A stretch of 34,999 nt of DNA, from NCBI GenBank assembly GCA_945860895.1, contig CAMASK010000026.1:1-34999 (forward strand), in the 5' to 3' direction. Source of the DNA: Bacteriovorax stolpii (GTDB taxonomy: Bacteria > Bdellovibrionota > Bacteriovoracia > Bacteriovoracales > Bacteriovoracaceae). Positions 22,939 to 31,490 of this stretch are shown piece after piece. Positions within the stretch are counted from its first letter, which is position 1. Each line of letters starts with the position of its first letter. Both the position numbers and the translations under genes were made by a program. The notes beneath the pieces are model-generated. The model was not told where the DNA came from, did not search any database, and saw only the letters and a list, made by a program, of their open reading frames with translations.

Positions 22939-24044
22939 TGAGACACTCAACCTTCCTGGAAGTAAACCTCGGTTTACTTCAGGAAAATTTCCTTAAGATT
23001 AAAAGTTTTAGCAGCGCCAAGATTTTACCTATGGTTAAAGCCGATGCATATGGTAATGGTATAATTGCTATTTCTAAGTATCTAGTGGAGCAATGTGAAG
23101 TTCGAACTTTAGGATGTGCTTCATTAGGCGAAGCCTTGCATGTCTTTAATCAATGTCCAGATCTAAATGCGGAAATGATGGTCTTCTCTGATTCAGAAAT
23201 TTCAAATCCTGAATTGGCCGAAGCTTATGCAAATTTAGCTATCACTCCAGTACTTCATCAAAGAAGTGATGTTGAAGCCGTTCTTCACAACCCAGTCTTA
23301 TCGAAGATCCCAATAACTTTAAAAATTAACACTGGCATGAATCGTTTAGGACTAAGTCTGGATGAATTAGCAGAATTGGCCCCGAAGTTAAAAACTCGTG
23401 GTGTAAAACACTTGATGACTCATTTTTCATGCTCTTACTACAGCCTAAAAGATGGGGATAAGTCTCATCGACAAATGGATGAATTTAAAAAGGCTAAGGA
23501 CATTCTCAAAAATGCAGGAGTTGAAGTTAAAGAGACTTCTGTTGCTAATTCTGGAGCCATTGAGCAAAAATTCGGCATGAATGAAACTTATATAAGACCA
23601 GGATTAATGCTCTATGGTCCACCGAGTGTTGAACCTCGGATCTGGGATGGTCATCAGATTTCGAAATTACAGACGAAAATTTTGAAAACTTTTATTGTAA
23701 AAAAAGGCACTCCCGTAGGTTATGGAATTAATGTTGCCGGGGAAGATGGTTTTATTGCGATTATTCCGATTGGTTATGCCGACCTGAGTGTGACTACTGC
23801 CAGTGGTGCAGAACTAATGATAAATGGCCATAAAGCAAAAATCTTTGCACGAGTTAATATGGATATGTCATTTTTAATATTTGATGCCTCTGTGGCCGGT
23901 AAACTAAAAGCCGGTGATAGCATTGAATTTTGGAATCATGACAACCGAACAATAGCTGATCTTGCAATTCAAATGAAAACCATTCCATATCAATTAATGT
24001 GTGGAGTCACTAATCGAATTCCAAGAATATATAAGGTAAAATAA
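22938..24044 (+). CDS. alr: Alanine racemase
   Basis: Alr makes D-alanine for peptidoglycan. The 368-residue protein has the PLP lysine in PMVKADAYGNG (Lys34), the second base Tyr262 in VGYGIN, the barrel segments TLKINTGMNRLGL and SVANSGAI, and the C-terminal ARVNMDMSFLIF. Length fits the family. The start overlaps the regulator stop by one base, so it is translationally coupled, and mlaE follows after 5 bases. The mix of a wall precursor enzyme and a lipid transporter suggests an envelope operon. Confidence 0.95.
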   Translation: MRHSTFLEVNLGLLQENFLKIKSFSSAKILPMVKADAYGNGIIAISKYLVEQCEVRTLGCASLGEALHVFNQCPDLNAEMMVFSDSEISNPELAEAYANLAITPVLHQRSDVEAVLHNPVLSKIPITLKINTGMNRLGLSLDELAELAPKLKTRGVKHLMTHFSCSYYSLKDGDKSHRQMDEFKKAKDILKNAGVEVKETSVANSGAIEQKFGMNETYIRPGLMLYGPPSVEPRIWDGHQISKLQTKILKTFIVKKGTPVGYGINVAGEDGFIAIIPIGYADLSVTTASGAELMINGHKAKIFARVNMDMSFLIFDASVAGKLKAGDSIEFWNHDNRTIADLAIQMKTIPYQLMCGVTNRIPRIYKVK

Positions 24045-24049
24045 TTCGA

Positions 24050-24841
24050 ATGAAAGTCATGGTCGAAAAAAAAATTGAATCACTCGGGATCTATGTCACT
24101 GATTTACTCAATGGTTTAGGTGATTTTACAAATTTTACTTTTAAAACCATCTACTGGACGTTTAAGCCACCCTATAGATGGAAGTTACTATTTGAACAGA
24201 TTTATTTTATTGGAAACAAATCTGTGTTTATCATTTTTTTAACATCTTCATTCACCGGAGCTGTTTTTGCTTATCAGATATATGTAGGAATGAAAGTTAT
24301 CAATGCTGATTCATTTATTGGTCCATTAGTCACAATTGCACTTGCAAAAGAGCTTGCACCGGTTCTGTCCGGTCTGGTAGTGGCGGGGCGATGTGGAGCG
24401 GCTATGGCGGCCCAGATTGGTTCAATGAAAGTGACTGAACAGATCGATGCTTTAGAAGTGATGGGAATCAATAGTTATCAGTATCTTGCCGTTCCAAGAA
24501 TTCTTGGAGCAACTATCAGTATGCCGATGTTGTCTGCCATTTTTCTTTTAATTGGATATGGTGGTTCCTGGTTAATTGGAACAAAAGTTCTGATGATTGA
24601 TGAAGTGACTTTCACTTCTAAGGTAAGTGACTTCATGGAACTAGGAATGGTGACTGAAGGAATAATCAAGGCCACGGTTTTTGGTTACTTAATCGGCATC
24701 ATTGGAACTTATCAGGGCTTTAATGTCACTGGTGGCGCTGAGGGTGTGGGTAAGGGGACTAACATGGCAGTGGTGTGGGGAATGATCACTGTCTTAGTAG
24801 TGGATTTCTTTTTAACCAGCTTTCTGACACAAATTTTATGA
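24050..24841 (+). CDS. mlaE: MlaE-family ABC transporter permease
   Basis: The 263-residue inner-membrane protein matches MlaE/YrbE, the permease of MCE lipid transporters. Conserved pieces are FIGNKSVFIIFLTSSFTGAVF, the TIALAKELAPVLSGLVVAGRCGAAMAAQIGSMKVTEQIDALEVMG stretch (residues about 96-140, quoted by its key elements ELAPV, GRCGAA and EQIDAL) and the C-terminal GFNVTGGAEGVGKGTN. About five hydrophobic segments follow an amphipathic N-terminal helix. The ATG at 24059 is an alternative start; neither has a strong ribosome binding site, consistent with coupling to alr. Its stop overlaps the mlaF start as ATGA. Confidence 0.93.
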   Translation: MKVMVEKKIESLGIYVTDLLNGLGDFTNFTFKTIYWTFKPPYRWKLLFEQIYFIGNKSVFIIFLTSSFTGAVFAYQIYVGMKVINADSFIGPLVTIALAKELAPVLSGLVVAGRCGAAMAAQIGSMKVTEQIDALEVMGINSYQYLAVPRILGATISMPMLSAIFLLIGYGGSWLIGTKVLMIDEVTFTSKVSDFMELGMVTEGIIKATVFGYLIGIIGTYQGFNVTGGAEGVGKGTNMAVVWGMITVLVVDFFLTSFLTQIL

Positions 24842-25581
24842 GCGAATATTCAATTGAGTTCCAGCATTTAACTAAGAAGTTTGGTGAAGCCACCATCCTT
24901 AATGATGTTTCCTTTGGAATCGTAAAAAATAAAATCACCACCATTTTGGGCTTTTCTGGTGCAGGCAAAACCACTTTGATGAAGCACATTCTTGGACTCA
25001 CTATGCCCACCAGTGGTGATGTAATTGTATTAGATACTACGATTAATAAACTGGGAGACCTTCAGCTCAGGGAATTTCGTCGCAACTTTGGAATGGTTTT
25101 CCAGTATGCGGCCTTATTCGATTTTCTAAATTCTTATGAGAATGTGGCTTTTCCTTTGCGCGAATTCACTAAAATGACTGAGGAAGAAATAAAAGAAAAG
25201 GTGATGAGCTTATTGGAATCCGTAGGAATTTCAAAAGAAGCCGCGTTTCGTCTACCATCGGAGCTGTCTGGAGGAATGAGAAAACGTGTGGGTCTGGCCC
25301 GAGGTCTTGCACTTGATCCACACATCATGCTGTATGATGAGCCGACTTCTGGTTTGGATCCTATTACTACTCACATGGTTTATGATTTAATGAAAGAAAC
25401 CCACTATTCTAATGTTCACAAAGGATTTACTTCAGTCATTATCTCTCATGATATTCATGCCACATTAAAATACTCTGATTATATTGTCTTTATGGAAGCG
25501 GGGAGAGTAGTTGAGCATTTAGATGTAGAAAGCTTCAAAAAATCGGAAAATCCTGTCATACGAAGATTCCTTGAGTTATAG
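24838..25581 (+). CDS. mlaF: MlaF-family ABC transporter ATPase
   Basis: The 247-residue ATPase powers the MlaE permease. It has Walker A GFSGAGKT (38-45), the Q-loop at FQYAALF (Gln89), signature LSGGMRKRVGLARGLAL (143-159), Walker B IMLYDEPTSGLDP (163-175) and H-loop His204. The residues around the signature and AALFDFL match MlaF/MkL rather than other importers. I start at ATG 24838 because it overlaps the mlaE stop (ATGA) and aligns with family N-termini; a longer in-frame reading lies wholly inside mlaE. Confidence 0.94.
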   Translation: MSEYSIEFQHLTKKFGEATILNDVSFGIVKNKITTILGFSGAGKTTLMKHILGLTMPTSGDVIVLDTTINKLGDLQLREFRRNFGMVFQYAALFDFLNSYENVAFPLREFTKMTEEEIKEKVMSLLESVGISKEAAFRLPSELSGGMRKRVGLARGLALDPHIMLYDEPTSGLDPITTHMVYDLMKETHYSNVHKGFTSVIISHDIHATLKYSDYIVFMEAGRVVEHLDVESFKKSENPVIRRFLEL

Positions 25582-25649
25582 CCGAAATCGCTTATCATAA
25601 TTCTAATAACCGATAGTTAGTGTTACCGAATTTTGATGGAGTAAAATTC

Positions 25650-27032
25650 TTGAACCCACTGAAAGTAGGACTTCTCACTTTGGCAGCTTTGGCCAGTATT
25701 GTGGTGATGTCTTTAAAAATTACATCAAATAAATCCGGGTTCGGTGAATACGTTACCTATAAAACTGTGTTGAAAGATGCATCTGGAATTTTTGAAAAAT
25801 CTCCTATTAAAGTTGCTGGTATCAATGCAGGCAGAATTAAATCAATTGTCTTAAATGGTTCTGAAGGTGCATTGATTACTTTTGAAATGCTTGAAGGGAT
25901 TAAACTCACCAATAACTCCCGCCTAAAAATAAAGTCTGTTGGCTTTCTAGGTGATAAATATCTTGATATCCTTCTCGGTGATCAAAACGCTGAAAAGCTG
26001 CCTGAAAATTCTATGATTCCTTCTGAAGGCGGTGGTGGTTTTGAAGAACTTTCCAAGGACGCCGGAGAAGTGCTGAAGGAAGTGAAGGAAATTGCCGTTA
26101 CGATCAAGGAGTCCCTCAAGGATGCCGAGGGTAAGAATATGGTGAAGGAAATAATTGCCAATATTCATGAAATAACTGCCTCTCTTAAACGTATTACGAC
26201 TGCCAATGAAGATAAGATTAATCAAATTGTTGATGATGTCCGTGCTATTTCTGAACAACTGGCTTTTGAAACTGATCGAAACCAAAAAGATTCTTTAATG
26301 GCCGATCTTTCAAAAATCGGTCCAATTCTTGATAAAGCTGATGTAGCCGTAGGTGATTTAAAAATTATCATTGCCGATTTAAAAGATGGTAAAGGCACTG
26401 TTGGTAAACTACTTCGTGATGATGCCGTTGTGGATCAGGTATCACAAACCCTTTCTAGCGTAAACCGATTAGTTAACCGAATAAACAACATTGAAGCTGA
26501 TATTGGTTTGTCTACTGGTGCAAATACCAGAACTGGTACTGATACTCGCTTTGACCTGGATATTTATCCTGCTCCGGAAAGATTTTTCCGTCTAGGTATT
26601 GTGACCAATGAATTTGGGCCTCAATCGGAGTCTGAAAGTGATACCTACACTAGTACCAATGGTGGAGCGACTCAACACGTGAATACACGTAAAATCGATA
26701 AATCTGATTTTAAATTTAACTTCCAGATTGGTCGTCGTATTCAGCGCTTTGGTCTTCGTGCCGGTTTGATCGAATCAACCGGGGGCGTGGGTCTTGATTA
26801 TTTCTTTCCAGACTGGGGTATCCGCACAGGTATGGAATTATTCGATTATCAAAAAAATGCCGGGCCTAATTTGCGTTTAATGACTGAAATAAAACTTTGG
26901 AACGTTCTCTTTGCTCGAGTAGCAGGTGAAGATTTAGTTTCCAAAGATGGAAGTCAAAGTGCGACTTTTTCTCTAGGTCTCAGATTTAGTGATCAGGATC
27001 TTGCTGCACTTATTGGGATTTTTGCCAGGTAA
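25650..27032 (+). CDS. mlaD: MCE (MlaD-like) protein with C-terminal beta-strand-rich extension
   Basis: From the TTG at 25650 (GGAG 8 bases upstream) the product is 460 residues. It has an N-terminal TM anchor (NPLKVGLLTLAALASIVVM), an MCE domain at about 35-125 (VLKDASGIFEKSPIKVAG, VGFLGDKYLDILLG) and a helical/coiled-coil region to about 290 that includes KDGKGTVGKLLRDD. From ~300 a glycine- and aromatic-rich region of alternating strands follows (FRLGIVTNEFGP, FGLRAGLIES, GVGLDYFF, GIRTGMELF, SATFSLGLRF) and resembles an outer-membrane beta-barrel or OM-inserted domain. A GTG at 25620 would extend the protein but lacks a ribosome binding site. It is the substrate-binding, bridge-forming partner of MlaEF. 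No mlaB, mlaC or mlaA is nearby, so the C-terminal part may replace the periplasmic shuttle. Confidence 0.87.
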   Translation: MNPLKVGLLTLAALASIVVMSLKITSNKSGFGEYVTYKTVLKDASGIFEKSPIKVAGINAGRIKSIVLNGSEGALITFEMLEGIKLTNNSRLKIKSVGFLGDKYLDILLGDQNAEKLPENSMIPSEGGGGFEELSKDAGEVLKEVKEIAVTIKESLKDAEGKNMVKEIIANIHEITASLKRITTANEDKINQIVDDVRAISEQLAFETDRNQKDSLMADLSKIGPILDKADVAVGDLKIIIADLKDGKGTVGKLLRDDAVVDQVSQTLSSVNRLVNRINNIEADIGLSTGANTRTGTDTRFDLDIYPAPERFFRLGIVTNEFGPQSESESDTYTSTNGGATQHVNTRKIDKSDFKFNFQIGRRIQRFGLRAGLIESTGGVGLDYFFPDWGIRTGMELFDYQKNAGPNLRLMTEIKLWNVLFARVAGEDLVSKDGSQSATFSLGLRFSDQDLAALIGIFAR

Positions 27033-27035
27033 TAT

Positions 27036-27638
27036 ATGGGAAAAAATTGGTTAATCAGAACAAAATCAAATCATATTCTTGGACCAGTATCCAAAGATAA
27101 GGTTGTTGAGTTGTACCAAAATGGCTCTATTAAACCTGATGATGAAATCTGTAGTGGTAATGGTTATTGGTTTTTCATTCGTGAAAGTGAATTAGTTGAT
27201 AAATATTTATTAGGTTCTGAACAACAATCATTTAATCCAATCAGTGAAGCTAAAGACGTTCTTACTTCTTCCGATCCTGATGCTCATTCGGGCTCAAAAG
27301 ATGACATTACTATGATTGGCGCAATTGACTTGAGCAAGATAAAGGAAACCGCTAAACCGGTGATCCAGAATGTGCCTAAAGCTGATCATGAAGGATCGCT
27401 GAAAAAAAAAATGAAGGTTGAAACTGTAGCTAAGCAGTCAGTTACCTTTAAATCTTCTCAAAATTATTTAAAATATTTTGGATACTTTATTTTAATCATT
27501 TTCATTCTTTTGATTTACTACCGTAAATCTGTTTTAAAGACATTCTTTTCAAGTATCTTCTTTAATCCTGTCAGTTCATTAATTATTCCCACAGCTGAAG
27601 CTCAGGATGAAAGTCCTGCTAAAAAAAAAAGCTATTAG
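27036..27638 (+). CDS. GYF_2-like domain membrane protein (5' part of a probable frameshift gene)
   Basis: In its own frame the product is 200 residues. Residues 3-54 (NWLIRTKSNHILGPVSKD..., with GYWFFI) match the GYF_2/DUF4339 pattern of a small peptide-binding domain. A low-complexity linker follows, then TM at about 145-162 (FGYFILIIFILLIYY) and a second hydrophobic stretch ending IPTAEAQ, which looks like a signal-peptidase site. The frame ends in AAA codons inside an A10 tract (27621-27630), then Ser-Tyr-stop. From the tract onward the -1 frame is open for over 1.1 kb. A single -1 slip joins the two into a 574-residue protein. The gene starts 3 bases after the MCE gene, so it belongs to the Mla operon. 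Function unknown. Confidence 0.75.
   Translation: MGKNWLIRTKSNHILGPVSKDKVVELYQNGSIKPDDEICSGNGYWFFIRESELVDKYLLGSEQQSFNPISEAKDVLTSSDPDAHSGSKDDITMIGAIDLSKIKETAKPVIQNVPKADHEGSLKKKMKVETVAKQSVTFKSSQNYLKYFGYFILIIFILLIYYRKSVLKTFFSSIFFNPVSSLIIPTAEAQDESPAKKKSY
27621..27630 (+). other. A10 slippery tract, candidate -1 frameshift site
   Basis: Ten consecutive A residues fall in frame as AAA AAA AAA A, followed by GC. Slipping back one base reads AAG CTA TTA and continues in the open downstream frame; the 0 frame stops 6 bases past the run (TAG 27636-27638). Runs of this kind cause ribosomal -1 frameshifting or RNA-polymerase slippage, and are also common sites of sequencing error. Confidence 0.6.
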
Positions 27639-28759
27639 ATTCTAAAATCATCATTGATGAAGTCATTTTCCGGCCAGAAGTAGGACTCGAAGGATTTAGA
27701 GTCATCTCTCAATTAAATGTTGATAAATTTAGCTGCCAGCAATTAGAGAATCATATTGTCCAATTGGCTATCGTGCTCTATCCAGTGGATCTTGTGAATG
27801 AAATGTTTTTGATTAAAGTCCGAGACTGCATGGTTAAACTAAACGAAAAGCATCCAGTAAAAAGATGGCTTAAATCTCAGTCTACTTTAGCCAAGCCGGA
27901 TGCAACTGCGCAAAAGAAAATTGATTTTTTAAATAAAATTTTGAATTCTCAATTCAATCTCATTACGGATCAAAAGACTAAAAACATGGTCATTTCTTTA
28001 ATCGGTGAGATAACAGGTAAATCTAAACTAGAAGAAATTTTAAAGTCATATCTTTACCTGATGATAGGGAACATTACCCGCTCAGATAATATCCTGAAGT
28101 CACTAATTCAGCAGCCTGCGCGTTTTTTTTATCAGGGCTATAATATCAAGCCTTCTATTTATGAAAAGCAAACGGTCACTAATATTGAGAAAGTTTTAAG
28201 AAAGTTTTCACGCCATCCTGCGGATAGATTAACGTTCTATTTATTTAATCAATACGTAAAAAGTTTTTTGAATAAAAAAGAATTACTATCATTAATCGAC
28301 GACATCGAGCCAAGTGACTTAGATAAAAAATTGAATCTTGCCTATACGGAGAAAATTGCTCCTGAGCTTGTGGGGTTTTTGCGTTTATCAAAATTAAGTG
28401 ATGAAAAAAGAATGAAGAATCTTAGAAGTCCCAAATATCGATTAGAGATGCAAAGTTATTGGATTTGGTCCTTTTTACCAGTTGATCCTCTTATGTCGGA
28501 CATGACTGTTGAAAGAGTCAAAGAGATTGATAAATTAGATCCTTTGTGGGCAATGTATCTTCTGGACAATGAAAAACTTGCCGATCTTTATTTTAAAAAA
28601 GGTGGAGAACCTTTAATGAGAAGAAGAAAATTCCTTAGACAAAATTTAAAAAATGAAAAAGATTTTATGTTAACGCTTTATAAGTTAATTGAACTTGGTG
28701 ATGTTGACGGAGAATTAGTTAACGATGTCTTGAATTTCATTTCCAAATATGACCACTGA
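27623..28759 (+). CDS. Downstream -1-frame part of the GYF-like gene, unknown domain
   Basis: In the -1 frame the reading is open from 27623, just after a TAA at 27620, to the stop at 28759. There is no ATG or GTG before 27800, and the TTG at 27764 and ATG at 27803 have no ribosome binding site, so independent initiation is unlikely. The encoded region (SKIIIDEVIFRPEVGLEGF, then a ~330-residue helical, Lys-rich segment with KHPVKRWLKSQ and RRRKFLRQNLKNEKDF) has no domain I recognise. As part of the fused protein it would follow the TM segment and lie on its far side. The last 11 bases overlap the methyltransferase start. It may be a functional half made by slippage, or the remains of a gene broken by a recent single-base change. 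Confidence 0.6.
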   Translation, partial: KKKLLDSKIIIDEVIFRPEVGLEGFRVISQLNVDKFSCQQLENHIVQLAIVLYPVDLVNEMFLIKVRDCMVKLNEKHPVKRWLKSQSTLAKPDATAQKKIDFLNKILNSQFNLITDQKTKNMVISLIGEITGKSKLEEILKSYLYLMIGNITRSDNILKSLIQQPARFFYQGYNIKPSIYEKQTVTNIEKVLRKFSRHPADRLTFYLFNQYVKSFLNKKELLSLIDDIEPSDLDKKLNLAYTEKIAPELVGFLRLSKLSDEKRMKNLRSPKYRLEMQSYWIWSFLPVDPLMSDMTVERVKEIDKLDPLWAMYLLDNEKLADLYFKKGGEPLMRRRKFLRQNLKNEKDFMLTLYKLIELGDVDGELVNDVLNFISKYDH

Positions 28760-29333
28760 TTACTCACAGCCAGAATTTTATCGCTTCAATCAGGACTCCA
28801 TTTTTCTTGTTAATTGGATATTAAGCCAAAAAAGAACTGGCCAGCGGCTACTGGATCTAGGTGCAGGATGCGGAGTGATAGGCATTGAACTTGCTCGTAA
28901 CATGCATCCAAAATCACTGACATTAGTTGAATTTCAAAAGGAATTCATTCCTTATATAAAAAGAAATTGTCATGTTTTCTTACCCGAAAATATTGATTTT
29001 CATATCATTCATGCTTCTTTCTCTGAAATGCAAGCTTCTCAAATTTATGATCTGATAGTATGTAATCCACCTTATTATTTACCAGGAAAAGGCCAGGAAC
29101 CAAAACTTCCTCAGAGAGCTCTTGCCAGAAGTTTTATTCAGGATAATTGGTCTGTGCTTTTAAGCTTAATTGAAAAAAATCTTCAGAAGCGTGGAAGAGC
29201 CTTTATAGTGGTGAAACAGGATCCTCTTATCTTAAAAGAAGTAGAAAGAGCAATGCCTAAGGCCCTTTATCTTGACCTGCACCATGACCACGAGCTTACT
29301 ATTCTTGAACTATCGACTTTGGATATAGATTGA
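28749..29333 (+). CDS. SAM-dependent N6-adenine methyltransferase, TrmN6-like
   Basis: The 194-residue protein has SAM motif I LLDLGAGCGVIGIELA (at about 34-49), an acidic residue at the end of strand 2 (LTLVEFQKE) and the catalytic motif IV NPPYY typical of N6-adenine or glutamine methyltransferases. The NPPYY followed by a Pro/Gly-rich loop resembles TrmN6 (tRNA1(Val) A37), but the substrate is not certain; PrmC-type and rRNA enzymes share the motif. It begins 11 bases inside the preceding gene and ends overlapping the convergent DciA-like gene by 24 bases. Confidence 0.85.
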   Translation: MTTDYSQPEFYRFNQDSIFLVNWILSQKRTGQRLLDLGAGCGVIGIELARNMHPKSLTLVEFQKEFIPYIKRNCHVFLPENIDFHIIHASFSEMQASQIYDLIVCNPPYYLPGKGQEPKLPQRALARSFIQDNWSVLLSLIEKNLQKRGRAFIVVKQDPLILKEVERAMPKALYLDLHHDHELTILELSTLDID

Positions 29334-29813
29334 AATGAGCATCGCTTTAACATCGGGATCTTCAACATCAGCGAATAGTTTTTGAGCTTCTTGATTTAAA
29401 ATCTTATATTTCGGGCTTTGAGGGTGAAGTTTGGGAATCGCAGCTATCGCTTGATCTTTGATTTCTTTTTGCAGAAAAAATGACTCCTGAGTTTGAAACC
29501 CAAGTTTTTTAATAATTGGTTTTAGGTTAGGAAAAGAAACAAAAACTTGCTTTTTTATGTCCTCAGAGAGAAACGAAAGATGTTCTGAGTAGCTAGGATG
29601 TTTGGTTATGATGAAAAGCGTGTCCTGGCGTATTTTAAGGGGGGAAGTCACGGCCGATAGTTTTTCTCCCACTATTTGCGGCCATTTCTTAATTAAATCA
29701 AGAAAATCAAAGGTCAGATAAAAGGAGTGCATCTCATCGCGCTTAATGTCATGAGGGTCAAACCGTTGTAAATCACCGAAATTAAGTCTTTTATAATCTA
29801 ACTTTTTGAACAT
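29310..29813 (-). CDS. DUF721/DciA-like protein
   Basis: A 167-residue protein with the DUF721/DciA core KKWPQIVGEKLSAVTSPLKI, followed by the strand DTLFIITKHPSYSEHLSFL. DciA helps load or assist the replicative helicase DnaB; many DUF721 proteins are uncharacterised. The C-terminal half (FLQKEIKDQAIAA... onwards) is outside the family core. The gene is divergent from lptE with only 51 bases between, and its 3' end overlaps the methyltransferase tail-to-tail. Family call is fair; function by analogy. Confidence 0.7.
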   Translation of the reverse strand: MFKKLDYKRLNFGDLQRFDPHDIKRDEMHSFYLTFDFLDLIKKWPQIVGEKLSAVTSPLKIRQDTLFIITKHPSYSEHLSFLSEDIKKQVFVSFPNLKPIIKKLGFQTQESFFLQKEIKDQAIAAIPKLHPQSPKYKILNQEAQKLFADVEDPDVKAMLISIYIQSR

Positions 29814-29864
29814 CTCTTAAGCTGTAACCTAGCTCATCCGGGTTGTCCATGATATAGCTGTAGT

Positions 29865-30521
29865 ATGCGATGGATTTTACTTTTTATTTTTATTACGGGC
29901 TGTAGTGGCTATCGGTTTAATCACCAAGATAATCCGCTATCTCAATACGGTATTGAAAGTTTATCAATTCCCATGTTTCACAACTATTCCAATTTACCTG
30001 ATGTCGCCGATAATTTTACACGTGAAACCTATCGACTTTTAACTGGTTTTAGCAGACTTAAATTAAAAAGCGGTTATCATCCAGAAATGGATGCAGTCTT
30101 AATAGGCATTATTAAGTCTCAGGAAAAAGTCGCAGATAGTTTGCGTGCTAGTAACTTACGAGTAGCTCAGGAAAGATCCACGAACGCGATTGGTTCCGAG
30201 AGACAAAAATTTTATATTCCTGGTATCACTGACGTAGTTTTAACTTTGCAAATAATATTGATTAAAAAACCTACCGAAGAAGAATTAACTCTACTCAAGT
30301 CAGGAATAGGGGACAAGGTTCTATTAAATTCAAGAATTATCTTTAATGAATCTATAAATTTAAACAAACAGTACATTCGTGAAGTTTTCGATAAAAATAA
30401 CAGCACCGACCCAGTTAATGTGACCGCCACTCAAAACGCAGGGGTTCAACGCAAAGTAATTACCTCATTAGCAGAACAAGCCGCTATTTCTGTACGGGAT
30501 TTAATTCTTTATGCATTCTAA
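29865..30521 (+). CDS. lptE: LPS-assembly lipoprotein LptE-like
   Basis: The 218-residue lipoprotein has a short signal with lipobox ITGC (Cys13), followed by SGYRF as in LptE homologues, then SIPMFHNYSNLPDVADNFTRETYRLLTG, the pattern G-I-x-S-I-x-I-x-x-F-x-N typical of the LptE/RlpB family. LptE plugs the LptD outer-membrane channel. The stop region overlaps holA by 11 bases, and lptE-holA is a conserved pair in proteobacteria, which supports both calls despite low similarity. It is longer than the E. coli protein (193). Confidence 0.83.
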   Translation: MRWILLFIFITGCSGYRFNHQDNPLSQYGIESLSIPMFHNYSNLPDVADNFTRETYRLLTGFSRLKLKSGYHPEMDAVLIGIIKSQEKVADSLRASNLRVAQERSTNAIGSERQKFYIPGITDVVLTLQIILIKKPTEEELTLLKSGIGDKVLLNSRIIFNESINLNKQYIREVFDKNNSTDPVNVTATQNAGVQRKVITSLAEQAAISVRDLILYAF

Positions 30522-31464
30522 ATGGCAAATCTGGGATTTCTTTGCTTCATTCCAAAAAGATTATTTGAGTTCAGTTAATGGTGTTATTGCTCTTAATACC
30601 TTTGATCCAGTTTGTTTAAAGATGGTTAAGGACTACTTATCCAAAGGCTTAGGAACGAGGATTTTACACCATAAAATTGCTGTCGAAGTTAATCGCAGCT
30701 GGATTGAAGATGAGTTCCAGACATTAAGTTTTTTCAGTGGCACTGATTGTTTTTTTATTCACCAGGCCCAAGATTTAAAAGCCGAAACCATCGAATTATT
30801 GAGCAAACTCAATTTAAATGATCGCTTCGTCATCCTTTGTTATGAATCTGAAGGAGCTGGCTGGAAAAAAATAATTAAAGACAGCAATATTGCCACTTTA
30901 GTAATTGAGCCTCCTCGTTTTTGGGAGCTGAATAAACTTTTGGACTTTACTGCTAATTATTTAAAATTGCCGTTGTCCTATGAAGCGAAAACCTGGATTC
31001 TTGATTCTCTTGAGAATACATTGTCTGAATTTTATAATACCTGCACTTTACTCAAGCTGAATTTTCCTGAAACTAAGGAAGTCTCTTTAAGTGACGTAAA
31101 AAGCCTTTTGACTCTAGATAGACTGGATCAATTTGCAATGGCTTCATTGTTTGCCCGCAAAAAATTCATCGAATTTTACGATCGTTTAGTCATGCTTGAA
31201 GGTGATTTTGATAAGATGCGAGGATTCTTCAACTTCATGCAGTCTCATTTAATTAAACTTACTGATACTTCATATCTCGCCCAAAAACCACGTCTTACTC
31301 AGTATGATAAAGATCTTCAAAGTACCGCCAAGCTTTGGAAGGCACCTGAAATTGTAGCTGAGATCGAGCGCTTTAATCAATGGGAGATTCAGTCTAAGAA
31401 AAAAGACGGATTTCTTTGGAATGAACTACGACAGACTCATCTTAAGGCAGTGTCTAAAATTTAG
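30511..31464 (+). CDS. holA: DNA polymerase III delta subunit-like (HolA)
   Basis: The 317-residue product is a divergent delta subunit, the clamp-loader wrench that opens the beta clamp. The sequence shows the N-terminal alpha/beta part (TDCFFIHQAQDLKAETIELL; DRFVILCYESEGAGWKK; IEPPRFWELNKLLDF) and the helical C-terminal third (FFNFMQSHLIKLTD; NELRQTHLKAVSKI) in the usual order. It starts within lptE by an 11-base overlap, the common neighbour. The P-loop is absent, as in true delta. Assignment relies on both pattern and synteny. Confidence 0.78.
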   Translation: MHSKWQIWDFFASFQKDYLSSVNGVIALNTFDPVCLKMVKDYLSKGLGTRILHHKIAVEVNRSWIEDEFQTLSFFSGTDCFFIHQAQDLKAETIELLSKLNLNDRFVILCYESEGAGWKKIIKDSNIATLVIEPPRFWELNKLLDFTANYLKLPLSYEAKTWILDSLENTLSEFYNTCTLLKLNFPETKEVSLSDVKSLLTLDRLDQFAMASLFARKKFIEFYDRLVMLEGDFDKMRGFFNFMQSHLIKLTDTSYLAQKPRLTQYDKDLQSTAKLWKAPEIVAEIERFNQWEIQSKKKDGFLWNELRQTHLKAVSKI

Positions 31465-31476
31465 ACATTACTTTTT
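31451..31476 (+). terminator. Weak intrinsic terminator at the holA stop
   Basis: TGTCTA and TAGACA flank AAATT to form a short stem spanning the holA stop codon, followed by TTACTTTTT. The stem is only 6 bp (8 counting A-T pairs into the loop), so the terminator is weak. It would separate holA from the secreted-protein genes. Confidence 0.4.
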
Positions 31477-31490
31477 GGCGCTGTTAAACT

